Origin: Posidoniimonas polymericola
Lineage (GTDB): Bacteria > Planctomycetota > Planctomycetia > Pirellulales > Lacipirellulaceae
NCBI RefSeq assembly: GCF_007859935.1
Contig: NZ_SJPO01000005.1
Span: 310,001 to 374,000, forward strand
Direction of reading: 5' to 3'
DNA length: 64,000 nucleotides
This document shows positions 28,928 to 38,454 of this stretch, piece by piece. Position 1 is the stretch's first letter, and each line of letters opens with the position of its first letter. A program made the translations under genes and the position numbers. A model generated the notes under the pieces. That model was not told the DNA's origin. It saw nothing but the letters and a program-made list of their open reading frames with translations, and did not search any database.

Positions 28928-31669
28928 ATGAGTGATGCGATGCCTGCGCGAATTTGCTTACTTCTTGCCCTCGTTCTCTGGCATGGACTCGCCTCGTCCG
29001 GATACGGTCAAGAGAAAGCCGTCTTAATCGAGATCACCAACTTCCGTGCGATCAACAAGGTTGGCGCCAGGAGCCACGAGGAAGTTTCCAGGATGCTGCT
29101 GGAGGAGCTTGGGGAAAAAGAGTTGGCGGGAGATGTCTTCCGTATCGACTTTGACCGCAAGTCGTCTCCGCCTACGGCAATTGACATGGTAAGGACCCTG
29201 CTGGAGGTGGCCTCCCCGACCCCGATTCGGCGCTACGCACATTCGAACCAGCGGATGCGGATCGAGCCGATAGAAGACTTTGACGCCTTCTGCGACGCCA
29301 TAGATTTCGGCAAGATCCTAGCCAAGGACGACGACCAACGGTTCATCCGACTGCGGGTGGACCCCGCGGCGCTCACGCCGGCCGAGGTGCACCGCCGCGC
29401 GCGTGAAGCAGGGAAGTCGAATGTCGTCGAGTTCGATGAGAAGCCGGCTGGGCCTCGGGTAGATCCTCCGATTGGCAATCCCCCGACCAATATCGCCGCC
29501 TCCCCCATCAACCCCGATGGCTTCTCCCTCGAAGACCCCGTGGAGTGCCAGTTCAACGGCGTCTGGGTCAGGGGGGTGATGGTTGCGGAGGAAGCGTTCG
29601 ACACCCCGATTGTGCGATTCGATCAGCCGATGGATTTCTTGCCAGCCCTAACGAGCAAACGGTTCGCCCGAGTGCTCCGGGAGACGCCGGCCGTTATCCT
29701 GCCGGTAGATCCTGCCCGGCTGCGTCCCTCTTCGGGGTCGAACGCCCCGGTCGCTACCCGCACCTGGACCGACAAGACCGGCCGCTTCAGCATCCAAGGT
29801 TCGCTCGTCACCGCCGACGAGCGGGAAGCAGTGATTCGTCGGGCCGATGGGCGGATCATCAACGTCCCGATCGAGAAGCTATCAGAGCAGGATCAGAGTT
29901 TTCTGAAATCGGGCGGCAAGCAGGATCCCGACAATCCATTCCAGGCGTCAGAACCGAGTGTCGCTGCGGGGCCGCTGCGTCCCAACGTCAGAGACGCGGT
30001 GAAGGCGCTCCGCAACGAGCAATGGGATTTCGAACCCACGCCATGGAACGGCGGTTCAAGACTGGGGGAGGCGCACCGCACTCGACTCCCCGCTACCCCG
30101 CAGGCGAGCCACGCCCTCCACACGCAGGGGAGTTTCTTCCATTCGGACTCCACGGGGCTGGTCGCGATTCAGAGACTCACCGGCGTGCGTGGCGGCAAGA
30201 ACCGCTGGGTCTTGGACATCATCGCGCCGGAAAAGGCCGAGGTCGTCGCCACCGTGCCGGCGCCGGTAAACTCAACGTTTGCGGACGTACTGCTCGCCGA
30301 CTCTCTAGCCCTCATACAGCAGGACCGCTTTGGCGCGTTCGACCCGGCGGAGCTCTTTGTCCAACGCATCGTAGGCGACACCTTGCATCACGCTGCGAGC
30401 TGGCGACCCTACGGCAAAGGCGTGCACGGCCCCATCGAGTCGGACGTCGAGGGGTCTTGGTTTATTGACCCCAAGCGTGTCATGACGATGGGACGCGAGA
30501 ACCACCCGCTGGTGGTCTGGGATTGGGAGAGCGCGTCAGCAGAACGCATCTTTACGGTCGGACCGTCGTTTGGCGCGCGCAGCCGTCCGGCACTCGACGC
30601 CAGGCGACAGCTCTTCGCGTACAACACGACGTTCGGGATCTCCGTCATCGACCTCAAGAACAACCGCTACGCAGGCGACCTAGTGATCCCCCCCGACTGC
30701 TACAGCGGCATCGACGCGATCGCAATCAAAGACGATCAGCGACGCCTGGCCGCCACGGCCATGGGCAGCGTCCTGGTGTGGGACCTGTCGACCGGCGAGC
30801 AGGTGCGTCGGTTAACGCGGCCGGAAGTCCACATGACCAAGTCAATCGAGTGGGTTGGGGAGTTCTTGCTTGTCGACGGCAGGTACCTCTACGACGTCGA
30901 ACGAGCTGTGCTGCTGTGGGAGTTCCAACCAGGCTTGGCCGATCGCGACGGGGCTGTTTCGGTCGCCGGCAGCAGACTCTGGTACTTCCCAGGAAGCGGC
31001 GCCCGCAACCGGGACCCGTTCATCGATTCGATTGAGCTGCCGCGTCCCGCGATTGTCGCCGCCGCCGAACGCCTCGGTTCAGCCGACGATCTCATGGTCT
31101 ACCGGAAGGGCGATCCGATCGAACTCGCGGTTGATATCCCGCCAGAGGTCGAAGGCGGCGACGACGTCCGTAGCGCGATGGAGCAGTCGATCCGCGCCGC
31201 CGGCCTCGAGCTCCGGGAGCGAGCCGATACCGTCATCATTGTCGCTTGCGAGCCCCAGCCGCAGCGAACGCTGCATGTCATCGTTGAGAGGAGCCGGAGG
31301 GATCAGGCCTCCATCTATATCCTCGACGACGCCCAGTACGACATGCGGCAGCGGATGAGCAGCTCCGACGAACAGATCCTCGACTTCGATGTCGTCTTGT
31401 ACAATATGAAGATCAGCATCGTGCACAACGGCGAGACGCTCTACACCAACACAATGGGCACGGCGCTTACGGGGCGATCGGTCCTACGGGACGGCGAAAC
31501 CGTAGAAGAGTCGGTCCGGCGCCGTGCGAAACCTTATCTCAAATGGATCAACTCTTTCTCGGTCCCGTCCTCGATCGCCCGGCCGGGCACGGCGACAAAG
31601 AACGGTGCGTACGGCTACACGAGAAGTTCTGTCAACGGCCAACTGGACGACTACTCGGTCTTCGAGTAG
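28928..31669 (+). CDS. Large exported SHD1-domain protein with WD40-like repeats
   Basis: 913 residues. A signal peptide begins at the second ATG (MPARICLLLALVLWHGLASS), four codons after the annotated start. The mature N-terminus is a helical region of about 200 residues. The SHD1 motif is at about residues 278-325 (RTWTDKTGRFSIQGSLVTAD, then NVPIEKLSEQDQSFL). After it comes a repeat region with WD-like blades (AIKDDQRRLAATAMGSVLVW, STGEQVRRLTRP), and a C-terminal beta-rich segment (YILDDAQYDMRQRMSSSDEQ). SHD1 and WD40 domains together are common in planctomycete envelope proteins of unknown role. No enzyme motif is seen. Confidence 0.85.
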   Translation: MSDAMPARICLLLALVLWHGLASSGYGQEKAVLIEITNFRAINKVGARSHEEVSRMLLEELGEKELAGDVFRIDFDRKSSPPTAIDMVRTLLEVASPTPIRRYAHSNQRMRIEPIEDFDAFCDAIDFGKILAKDDDQRFIRLRVDPAALTPAEVHRRAREAGKSNVVEFDEKPAGPRVDPPIGNPPTNIAASPINPDGFSLEDPVECQFNGVWVRGVMVAEEAFDTPIVRFDQPMDFLPALTSKRFARVLRETPAVILPVDPARLRPSSGSNAPVATRTWTDKTGRFSIQGSLVTADEREAVIRRADGRIINVPIEKLSEQDQSFLKSGGKQDPDNPFQASEPSVAAGPLRPNVRDAVKALRNEQWDFEPTPWNGGSRLGEAHRTRLPATPQASHALHTQGSFFHSDSTGLVAIQRLTGVRGGKNRWVLDIIAPEKAEVVATVPAPVNSTFADVLLADSLALIQQDRFGAFDPAELFVQRIVGDTLHHAASWRPYGKGVHGPIESDVEGSWFIDPKRVMTMGRENHPLVVWDWESASAERIFTVGPSFGARSRPALDARRQLFAYNTTFGISVIDLKNNRYAGDLVIPPDCYSGIDAIAIKDDQRRLAATAMGSVLVWDLSTGEQVRRLTRPEVHMTKSIEWVGEFLLVDGRYLYDVERAVLLWEFQPGLADRDGAVSVAGSRLWYFPGSGARNRDPFIDSIELPRPAIVAAAERLGSADDLMVYRKGDPIELAVDIPPEVEGGDDVRSAMEQSIRAAGLELRERADTVIIVACEPQPQRTLHVIVERSRRDQASIYILDDAQYDMRQRMSSSDEQILDFDVVLYNMKISIVHNGETLYTNTMGTALTGRSVLRDGETVEESVRRRAKPYLKWINSFSVPSSIARPGTATKNGAYGYTRSSVNGQLDDYSVFE

Positions 31670-31887
31670 CCTCGGCGGCGAGCACGACGGGACGCTCGAC
31701 GCGGGCGACTGGCGAATGGGACACTACGCCGCCCATACAGCGACGCCAACCGAGGAACGGCCGGGTTCCGACCTCACAGTCTCGCCGTCAGCGGCTCATT
31801 CACCGCTAGCGCATCGATTGGGCATGGAAAGCCACCACCGGCGCCGCCACGCCCTTGCAGGGGCGTGCCACCCGCAGGGCCCTTCGC

Positions 31888-31946
31888 TCTCTTCGTTGCC
31901 TTCTGTTCCCTCGCCGGTCGGTATAGAACAGAAGGCAGCGAAGAGA
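31888..31946. repeat. 21-base near-perfect inverted repeat upstream of mnmE
   Basis: TCTCTTCGTTGCCTTCTGTTC (31888-31908) is matched by its complement at 31926-31946 with one mismatch, around a 17-base loop. It ends 16 bases before the mnmE start. There is no T-run on either side, so termination is not obvious. It may be a mobile repeat unit or an RNA structure in the mnmE leader. Confidence 0.75.
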
Positions 31947-31962
31947 ACAGAGACCGCCTGCC

Positions 31963-33345
31963 ATGCTTCCCGATGAAACCGACACCATCGCCGCGATCGC
32001 CAGCGCCCGGGGGGCGGCTGCGCGGGGGGTGATCCGGGTGGCGGGGCCGGATGCGGTCCGTGTTGTGGCGGGGCGGCTGGATGAGGACTCGGCGGGCAGG
32101 CTGACAGCCGCGCGGCGGCCGGTGCTGATCGAGGGCGGGCGGCTGCGGCTGGAGCTGGCCGGCGTCGACCGCACGGCAGCCGCGGACCTCTACGTCTGGC
32201 CCGACCAACGCAGCTACGTGCGGCAGCCGTCGGTTGAGCTGCACCTGCCGGGGTCGCCGCCGCTCTTGGAAGCGGCGCTGCGGTCGCTGACCGAGGGCGG
32301 GGCGCGACTCGCGCAGCCGGGCGAGTTCACGCTGCGGGCGGTGCTCAGCGGGCGGATCGACCTCACCCAGGCCGAGGCCGTGCTCGGCGTGATCGATGCC
32401 CGGGGCGACGCCGACCTGGCGACCGCGCTGCGGCAGCTGGCGGGCGGGCTGGCCGGGCCGCTGGGGGCCGTGCGGGAGGACCTGTTGTCGCTGCTAGCCG
32501 ACATCGAGGCGGGCCTCGACTTTGTCGACGAGGAGGACGTCGTGTTCATCGAGCCGGAGGAGACGCTCCGCCGCTTGGGCGAGGCCCAGCAGCACGTCGC
32601 CGCCGCGGCCCGCCAGGCCAGTGACCGCGACGCCGCCGGCGAGCTGCCGACGGTCGTCATCGCCGGCCCGCCGAACGCCGGCAAGAGCACGCTGCTCAAC
32701 GCGCTCGACCAGTTGGCGGGCGTCGACCAGTCGGCCGTGCCGGCGCTCGTGTCCGAGCAAGCCGGCTCGACCCGCGACCGCGTGAGCCGCGTGTTGTCCG
32801 TTGGCGGGGTCCGCTTCGAGCTGACCGACACCGCCGGCGAGACCGCAGCGGTAGACGAAACCTCCCTCGACTCCGCCGCCCAATGCGAGCGTGCCCGATC
32901 GGTCGAGCACGCGTTGGTGGTGCTCCGCTGCCGGCCGGCTGATGCGGCATCGCCCTCCCCTGCCCGGGCCGCTGTCGCCGGTCAAGAAACCATCGAGCTG
33001 CAAACCAAGTCTGACCTGACCGACGCCGCCCCCCCAGCGGGCGTGCTGGCCGTCAGCGCGAGCCGCGGCGACGGGCTGGACGCGTTGCTGAACCAAATTA
33101 CCGCGGCCGTTACCGAGCTAGCCGGCGGCGAGATGGTGGCCTCGACCGCCAACCGCTGCCGCGAGGCGCTGCGTGAGACCGAGCACGCACTAGGCCGGGC
33201 GGCAGAGCTCGTTTCGGCCGGGGCCGACGACCTCGTGGCCCTCGAGCTGCGGACCGCCCTGGCGGGCCTGGGCCGTGTGCTAGGCGACGCCGACAACGAC
33301 GAAGTGCTCGACCGCATCTTCAGCCGGTTCTGCATCGGGAAGTAG
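31963..33345 (+). CDS. mnmE: tRNA modification GTPase MnmE (TrmE)
   Basis: 460 residues, normal for the family. With MnmG it modifies the wobble uridine of several tRNAs. The N-terminal tetrahydrofolate-binding domain begins DETDTIAAIASARGAAARGV and includes LAQPGEFTLRAVLSGRIDLT. The GTPase domain has G1 GPPNAGKST, G3 DTAGE and G4 TKSD (Thr replaces the usual Asn). The protein ends with the essential FCIGK. A long inverted repeat lies directly upstream. It is not adjacent to mnmG here. Confidence 0.96.
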   Translation: MLPDETDTIAAIASARGAAARGVIRVAGPDAVRVVAGRLDEDSAGRLTAARRPVLIEGGRLRLELAGVDRTAAADLYVWPDQRSYVRQPSVELHLPGSPPLLEAALRSLTEGGARLAQPGEFTLRAVLSGRIDLTQAEAVLGVIDARGDADLATALRQLAGGLAGPLGAVREDLLSLLADIEAGLDFVDEEDVVFIEPEETLRRLGEAQQHVAAAARQASDRDAAGELPTVVIAGPPNAGKSTLLNALDQLAGVDQSAVPALVSEQAGSTRDRVSRVLSVGGVRFELTDTAGETAAVDETSLDSAAQCERARSVEHALVVLRCRPADAASPSPARAAVAGQETIELQTKSDLTDAAPPAGVLAVSASRGDGLDALLNQITAAVTELAGGEMVASTANRCREALRETEHALGRAAELVSAGADDLVALELRTALAGLGRVLGDADNDEVLDRIFSRFCIGK

Positions 33346-33502
33346 TCCGGGTGTGCCGGTTGTAGGGCCCCCGAAGCGGCCGGGCGGCAAGTAAAACCGA
33401 TCCTAGCGGAGGTAGCGGCGGCCGACGGGCCGATACTCCCGCAGATGGCGACCACGCGGCCCCCGCGTGCGTCGTCCTGGCCACGACCCCGAGGACGATC
33501 CG

Positions 33503-34807
33503 GTGCCCCTCACCCCCCGGACCCTGCTGGCGACCCTGGTCGCATTGCCCGCCGTGTTTGTCTCGCCCCCGGCGGCGCACGCCGAGGAGCACGCCAAGAT
33601 GGCGGCGTTGGCCTCGATCCGCGCGGAGGACGCGCTGGCGCACCTCGAGGTCCTGGCTTCCGACGCCCTGGAGGGCCGCCGCGGCGGCTCCCGCGGTGGC
33701 CGGGCGGCCGCCGCCTACCTGGTCAAGCAGCTGCAGGAGATGGGCTGGCAGGGGGGCGGGACCGAGGACGATTACTACCAGCCGTTCAGCGGCGGCCGCC
33801 GCAACGTGCTGGCGGTCTGGCCCGGCTCGGACGACCAACTCAAGCACGAGCACATCGTCATCGGCGCCCACTACGACCATGTTGGCTACGGCGACCGCCG
33901 CACCAGCTTTGGGCCGATCGGCTACATCCACAACGGCGCCGACGACAACGCCAGCGGCGTGTCGGCCGTGCTGGAGTTTGCCCAGGCGGTGGCGCTGCAC
34001 GAGATCGAGCCGAAGCGGTCGCTGATCATCGCGTTCTGGGACGCCGAGGAGCTTGGCCTATTGGGGAGCCAGCACTGGTGCAACCGCCCCACCGTGCCGC
34101 TGGAGTCGGTGCCGCTGTCGATCAATATCGACATGGTCGGGCGGATGCGGGAGGGCCGGCTCGAGGTGAGCTGCACCCGCAGCGGCGCGGGCCTGCGGCG
34201 GCTGGCGAGCGTCGCGGCGGACGATGGCGTGTGGCTCGACTTCACCTGGGAGCTGGAGAACAACAGTGACCACTGGAACTTCCTGCAGCGGCGGGTCCCC
34301 ACGCTGATGCTGCACACCGGCCTGCACGACGACTACCACCGCCCGAGCGACGACGTTAGCCTGATCAACACCGACGGCGTGCGGCTGACATCGCGGTACC
34401 TGTTCGACCTGGCGCTGACCGCCGCCGACGCCGACGAGCTGCCGAAGTTCCGCTGGCAGGGGATGAACGAGGGCAAGTCGCTGCAGGCCCGGCGGCAGCG
34501 GCCGCTGCCGCCGCTGCCCGAGGGCGCGCCGGCGCCGCGGGTGGGGATCTCTTGGCGGGAGGACGACGGCGAGCCCGGCGCGGTTTTCCTGACGCGGGTA
34601 GCCGAGGGCACCCCGGCGTCCGAGGCCGGCTTGCAAGTGCACGACCGGATCCTCCATATCGACGGGCAGCCGTTCGCCAATTCGCGGCATTTCCAGGAGC
34701 TGCTCAACGAGCGGCTTGCCGAAGACGCCGAGGAGATCGCCCTGCAGATCGAGCGGCGGGGCCGCGTCGAGCACACGGTGATCAGTGGGATCTCGCCGGC
34801 CGGCTGA
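33503..34807 (+). CDS. Exported M28-family aminopeptidase with C-terminal PDZ domain
   Basis: 434 residues from a GTG with GAGGA upstream, opening a signal peptide (TLLATLVALPAVFVSPPAAHA). The zinc-site motifs of M28 peptidases are complete: GAHYDHVGYG, NGADDNASGVSAVLEFA, FWDAEELGLLGSQHW, NIDMVGR and LHDDYHRPSDD. A PDZ domain occupies the last 90 residues (EGTPASEAGLQVHDRILHID). It probably removes N-terminal residues from peptides outside the cytoplasm, with the PDZ domain binding substrate C-termini. It diverges in no operon; the gene stands alone, with a terminator behind it. Confidence 0.93.
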   Translation: MPLTPRTLLATLVALPAVFVSPPAAHAEEHAKMAALASIRAEDALAHLEVLASDALEGRRGGSRGGRAAAAYLVKQLQEMGWQGGGTEDDYYQPFSGGRRNVLAVWPGSDDQLKHEHIVIGAHYDHVGYGDRRTSFGPIGYIHNGADDNASGVSAVLEFAQAVALHEIEPKRSLIIAFWDAEELGLLGSQHWCNRPTVPLESVPLSINIDMVGRMREGRLEVSCTRSGAGLRRLASVAADDGVWLDFTWELENNSDHWNFLQRRVPTLMLHTGLHDDYHRPSDDVSLINTDGVRLTSRYLFDLALTAADADELPKFRWQGMNEGKSLQARRQRPLPPLPEGAPAPRVGISWREDDGEPGAVFLTRVAEGTPASEAGLQVHDRILHIDGQPFANSRHFQELLNERLAEDAEEIALQIERRGRVEHTVISGISPAG

Positions 34808-34850
34808 ACCGCCCCGGCGGGCCCAGCCGCCGCGAATGACGCAAACCAGG

Positions 34851-34889
34851 GCCGCCCCGCGGCTTAGCGGTGAGCCGGGGCGGCATTTT
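34851..34889 (+). terminator. Terminator of the M28 peptidase gene
   Basis: GCCGCCCCG and CGGGGCGGC form a perfect nine-pair stem followed by ATTTT. It starts 44 bases after the stop. Confidence 0.75.
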
Positions 34890-35029
34890 CCCCCTGGATT
34901 GCTTGGTTTTGCCAGAGTGGCTGATTATGCTGGACAGAGGCGAGGGGGGCGTCCCCCTCGGTCCGCTCGCCGGAACTGCTGTCCTCCCACGTCGCGTCCG
35001 CGGCGTTTGCGTCACTCTGGAGTCCTGAA

Positions 35030-35917
35030 ATGGTTTCCCGCCTGTTTGTTGCTGCGTTCTGCGTCGCTGGCCTGCTGACCCACAGCAGCTGCTGGGCAGC
35101 CGAGTCGGTCGCGACCGAAACCTCAGTCGCAGCCCCCTCCGCAATCGACCTGTTCGACGCGATGGACAGCGGCGACGTCGATGTGAAGTTCATCGCCAAG
35201 AGCGACCGCGAAGCCAAGGTGATCATCACCAACAAGACCAAGCAGCCGCTGGCGTTGAAGATGCCTGAGGCGTTTGCCGGCGTGCCGGTGCTGGCTCAGT
35301 TTGGCGGCGGTGGTGGTGGCGCTGGTGGCCTGGGCGGCGGCGGCGGTGGCGGCGGCAGCCAGTCGGTAGGCGGCGGCGGCGGCGGCGGCGGCCTGGGCGG
35401 CGGCGGTGGTGCGTTCAGCGTCCCGGCCGAAAAGACCGCCAAGCTGGAAGTCCCCGTGGTCTGCCTGGAGCACGGCAAACGCGACCCGACTTCTTCGAAG
35501 GCCTACGAGCTGCGTCGCGTCGAGGAAGTGGTCGACCGCCCCGAGGTGATCGAGCTGCTGACCGCCTTCGGCTCCGGCAAGCTGAACCACGGCGCCGTGC
35601 AGGCGTCGGTCTGGAACTTGAACAACGACCTCTCCTGGGGCGAGCTGTCCCAGAAGCTGACCGGCACGGTCCGCAGCTCCATCCGCGAGCCGTACTTCAC
35701 CCGCCAGCAGATCTCCACGGCGATGGCCTACTCGCAGGAGGCCCAACGCCGGGCCGAGGCCCGCAAGGCCAGCGGCAGCAGCGAGCACTCGCTCGCCGGC
35801 AGCTACTCGGCCAGCGAGGACACCGTTGAGGTGGAGGAGGCCGAGACCGAGGAAGCTGAGGTCGAGGCCGAAGAGGCCGACGTCGAGGTCGAAGCGACCG
35901 AAGCCGAGCAGGCCTAG
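35030..35917 (+). CDS. Exported protein with poly-glycine hinge and acidic tail
   Basis: 295 residues from the ATG with GGAG upstream; the signal peptide is LFVAAFCVAGLLTHSSCWA. Parts in order: a beta-rich N-terminal domain (VDVKFIAKSDREAKVIITNK), a glycine-rich stretch of about 40 residues containing runs of five to nine glycines, a middle domain (VPVVCLEHGKRDPTS, VQASVWNLNNDLSWGEL) and an acidic tail of about 45 residues in Glu/Ala/Val repeats. The tail suggests metal or polyanion-repelling properties in the periplasm. No family is recognised. It is a single gene bounded by a strong terminator. Confidence 0.82.
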   Translation: MVSRLFVAAFCVAGLLTHSSCWAAESVATETSVAAPSAIDLFDAMDSGDVDVKFIAKSDREAKVIITNKTKQPLALKMPEAFAGVPVLAQFGGGGGGAGGLGGGGGGGGSQSVGGGGGGGGLGGGGGAFSVPAEKTAKLEVPVVCLEHGKRDPTSSKAYELRRVEEVVDRPEVIELLTAFGSGKLNHGAVQASVWNLNNDLSWGELSQKLTGTVRSSIREPYFTRQQISTAMAYSQEAQRRAEARKASGSSEHSLAGSYSASEDTVEVEEAETEEAEVEAEEADVEVEATEAEQA

Positions 35918-35967
35918 TACAGCCCACGGCGCCAGCCGTGGGGCAAACGGCCCAAACAAGCAGCAAA

Positions 35968-36009
35968 AGCCCTGAGGGAGCGCGATGCTCCCTCAGGGCT
36001 TCTTTGTTT
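35968..36009 (+). terminator. Strong terminator after the glycine-rich gene
   Basis: AGCCCTGAGGGAGC and GCTCCCTCAGGGCT form a perfect 14-pair stem with a five-base loop, followed by TCTTTGTTT. A run of A on the other side makes it potentially bidirectional, though the opposite gene ends 73 bases away. Confidence 0.9.
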
Positions 36010-36081
36010 GGGATGCCACGATCGGTCCCATGGCTGGCGCGATGGGCTACTGCGGGATGGCCCTTCTGACCATGGCTGCAA

Positions 36082-37584
36082 TTACGCCGCCTTGGCGAGC
36101 GGCCCCTCCCCCGAGGGCCCGTGACGCATGTTCGACAGCAGGTCGCGGATGCGGGCCCGCAGCTCCGACCGCTCGTGGTTCCACCTCACCTCGAGGGACT
36201 CGTACTGACCCTGCTGGCGGTCGAGCTCCCGCTCGCGTGCGATCAGCCGCGCGGCCTGCTTCTCGATCTCCTCGTCCCGACGGCGTGACCACTCCAGGAG
36301 CTGGCGGCCGTGCTCCTCGAGCCGCGACTGCTCGTCGCCCAACTGCTTGGAGACGCCCTCCAGCTCCACCCGGCGCTCCTCCATCTCACGGAGGGTCTGC
36401 TCGTAGTGGTCGCTGAGCCGGGCCCGCACCTGCGCGATCGAACGCGTCAGGCTGGCGGGCGCCAGGGCGCCGGTGAGTTGGGCCCAGGTCTCCTCGGTGG
36501 CGAGGCGCATCTCGAGCACCTCGCGCTGCGTCCCCTGGAGCTCGACCTGCAGCCGTTCGAGGGCCGCCTCGCGGTCGTCGATCCGCTCGGCCCGCCGCGA
36601 CAGCAGCTCCTTGTCGTGGGCGATCTCCTGTTTCATGGTGACCCGCTCCTCCTCGATCTTGCGACGTTCCATCAGGTGCTGCTGCTGCATCGCCTGGCGG
36701 TCGGCGTTGAGCTGCGAGCGTTCCCGCTGCAGCGAGCGCTTCTCCTCGGCGAGCATCGCCTCGGCCTCGTCGAGGTGGATCGCCCGGGCGTGCGACTCGT
36801 TGCTCTGGCTCTCGGCCTGGGCGATGCGGCGTTCGGTGATGCCGAGCGCCTCGTAGCGTTTGATGGCGAGCTGGATTTCTGCCTGACGGGCGGCCAGCTG
36901 GGCCTCGCGTTCGGCGAAGCCGGCGATCTGGTTCTGCAGCTCCTGCTGCTGCGACTCCAGCTCGACCCGCTGCCGCTCGAGTTCGGCCTCGACCGTGGAC
37001 CTGCTCTTGAGCTGGCCGTTGAGCTCCTGCTGGCGTGCTTTGAATTCTTCCTCGCGGCGCTGGATGGCCTGCTGGCGGCGGTCTAGCTCGGCGATGCGGT
37101 CGCCGTGTTTGCCGCGGTCGTTGGTGAACGATTCGATCTCTTGGTACAGCTCGGCCTGCCGGGCGTCGAGCTCTTGTTCGCGTTTGGCGATAGCGGCCCT
37201 CAGCTCTTCGAGTTCCCGCTTCGCCCGCTCCGCGGCGGCCGCGTCGGCGCTGGGGTCTCGTTCGCCGCCCGGCCGCTCCTCGACGAGCTGGTTCTGCTCC
37301 TCGAACCACAGCTTGGCCGACTCGACCTTGGCCTGCAGGTCGAGCTCGCGGGCGTCGAGCTCGGCGGCGCGGCGCTGCAGCGCGTCCTGCTGCTGCTGCA
37401 GCCGCTGGGCCAGCTCGGCGGCGTGCTTGTCGATCGGCATCGACGATTCGAGCTCGAGCGCGGCGGGGGCCTCTGCCACTTCGCCGCCGACGGCCGCCTT
37501 CGCGGCGGTCTTGGCGGTCGCGCGGTGGATGGCGTGGGGCGGGTCTACCCGCGACTCGGAGGCCTTGGCGGACTTGTCTGGCAT
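36082..37584 (-). CDS. Long coiled-coil protein of unknown function
   Basis: 500 residues from the ATG with AGAAGG upstream (MPDKSAKASESRVDPPHAIH). After about 60 mostly disordered residues, nearly the whole protein is a heptad-rich coiled coil full of Gln, Glu, Arg and Leu (for example LDARELDLQAKVESAKLWFE and QLNGQLKSRSTVEAELERQ), with short breaks near the middle (ALAPASLTRSIAQV). The C-terminus is a short non-helical piece (RHGPSGEGPLAKAA). No signal peptide or membrane segment is seen, so it is probably cytoplasmic. A scaffold or filament role is possible. No domain name applies. Confidence 0.82.
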   Translation of the reverse strand: MPDKSAKASESRVDPPHAIHRATAKTAAKAAVGGEVAEAPAALELESSMPIDKHAAELAQRLQQQQDALQRRAAELDARELDLQAKVESAKLWFEEQNQLVEERPGGERDPSADAAAAERAKRELEELRAAIAKREQELDARQAELYQEIESFTNDRGKHGDRIAELDRRQQAIQRREEEFKARQQELNGQLKSRSTVEAELERQRVELESQQQELQNQIAGFAEREAQLAARQAEIQLAIKRYEALGITERRIAQAESQSNESHARAIHLDEAEAMLAEEKRSLQRERSQLNADRQAMQQQHLMERRKIEEERVTMKQEIAHDKELLSRRAERIDDREAALERLQVELQGTQREVLEMRLATEETWAQLTGALAPASLTRSIAQVRARLSDHYEQTLREMEERRVELEGVSKQLGDEQSRLEEHGRQLLEWSRRRDEEIEKQAARLIARERELDRQQGQYESLEVRWNHERSELRARIRDLLSNMRHGPSGEGPLAKAA

Positions 37585-37716
37585 CGAACGCGATTCCCTT
37601 CTGCTGGCCGCCACGGGGCGTCGTGCCCGTGCGACCCGTACAAACGGTAAGATTTGCCTATCTTCCGTTTCGGCCAGCCGGCGTCACGGCTTGAGCGAAT
37701 TGCCGCGTGACCGCGC

Positions 37717-37754
37717 AAAAAAAAGAGCCCCGCTGCTAGCAAGCAGCGGGGCTC
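37717..37754 (-). terminator. Rho-independent terminator of trxA
   Basis: On the minus strand GAGCCCCGCTGCT and AGCAGCGGGGCTC form a perfect 13-pair stem with a four-base loop, followed by eight T residues, 37 bases after the trxA stop. Confidence 0.93.
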
Positions 37755-37791
37755 CTGGTCGTTGGTGGCATTATTGGCCGGCCGGCGTAGA

Positions 37792-38115
37792 TTAAGCCTT
37801 GGCCGAGTCGATCGCGTCCTGCAGGCGGTTCTTCGGCTGGACGCCGACGAAGCGGTCGACCACCTCGCCGCCCTTGAAGACCATCAGGGTCGGGATGCTG
37901 CTGACGCCGTAGCTCTGCGCGGCGCCGGGGGCGTCGTCGACGTTGAGCTTCACGACCTTGGCGCCGCCGCTGTTCTCGCCGGCCAGCTCTTCCACGAGCG
38001 GGGCGATCTGACGGCACGGGCCGCACCACGGCGCCCAGAAGTCGACCAGCACCGGCTCGCCGGCCTTCAGTACTTCTGCCTCAAAGTTATCGTCGTTGAC
38101 TTCTTGAACGCCCAC
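37792..38115 (-). CDS. trxA: Thioredoxin
   Basis: 107 residues, standard length. The active site WCGPC has Cys31 and Cys34 in VLVDFWAPWCGPCRQIAPLV; the cis-proline segment is SYGVSSIPTLMVFKGG. It reduces protein disulfides in the cytoplasm and receives electrons from thioredoxin reductase, which is not encoded nearby. There is no signal peptide. It diverges from the redoxin gene that follows. Confidence 0.97.
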   Translation of the reverse strand: MGVQEVNDDNFEAEVLKAGEPVLVDFWAPWCGPCRQIAPLVEELAGENSGGAKVVKLNVDDAPGAAQSYGVSSIPTLMVFKGGEVVDRFVGVQPKNRLQDAIDSAKA

Positions 38116-38454
38116 GGTAGTCTCCTGAACTGGTAACCGGTCCGCCTGGCGCCGGACCGCTGGTTTCTAATGACACAAATCTGCTAGTGACTCACTACGG
38201 CGTCGGGTGACAGCGGGTTCGACCCCGGCGGGGCCATCGGCCGTAAGTTGTTTGCGTGCAAACGATTGTAGGAGCTGCGGGGCCGCTGTCAACGCTACGG
38301 GCGGCCCCCCCGGCCGGTTGGCGGCGGGGCCGTGGCTCCTATACTGCAGGACCTAGGCCGCCCGCTGCAGGCAGGTCCCGCCGCCCGCCCAGGGCAGGAC
38401 CCAGGCGGCCCCGCGAGGTTCGTTCGCCGTCCCGCTAGATCCGGAGCCCCACCC
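38116..38454. other. Divergent intergenic region, trxA / redoxin
   Basis: About 340 bases between two divergent thioredoxin-fold genes. No gene or RNA was recognised. It should contain both promoters. A GGTCCG..CGGACC inverted repeat lies at about 38138-38158 in the trxA leader. Confidence 0.5.

Noticed and set aside
35296-35415. GGC-rich run as a possible tandem repeat or recombination site
   Set aside because: It encodes the in-frame glycine hinge of an exported protein. Low-complexity coding explains it.
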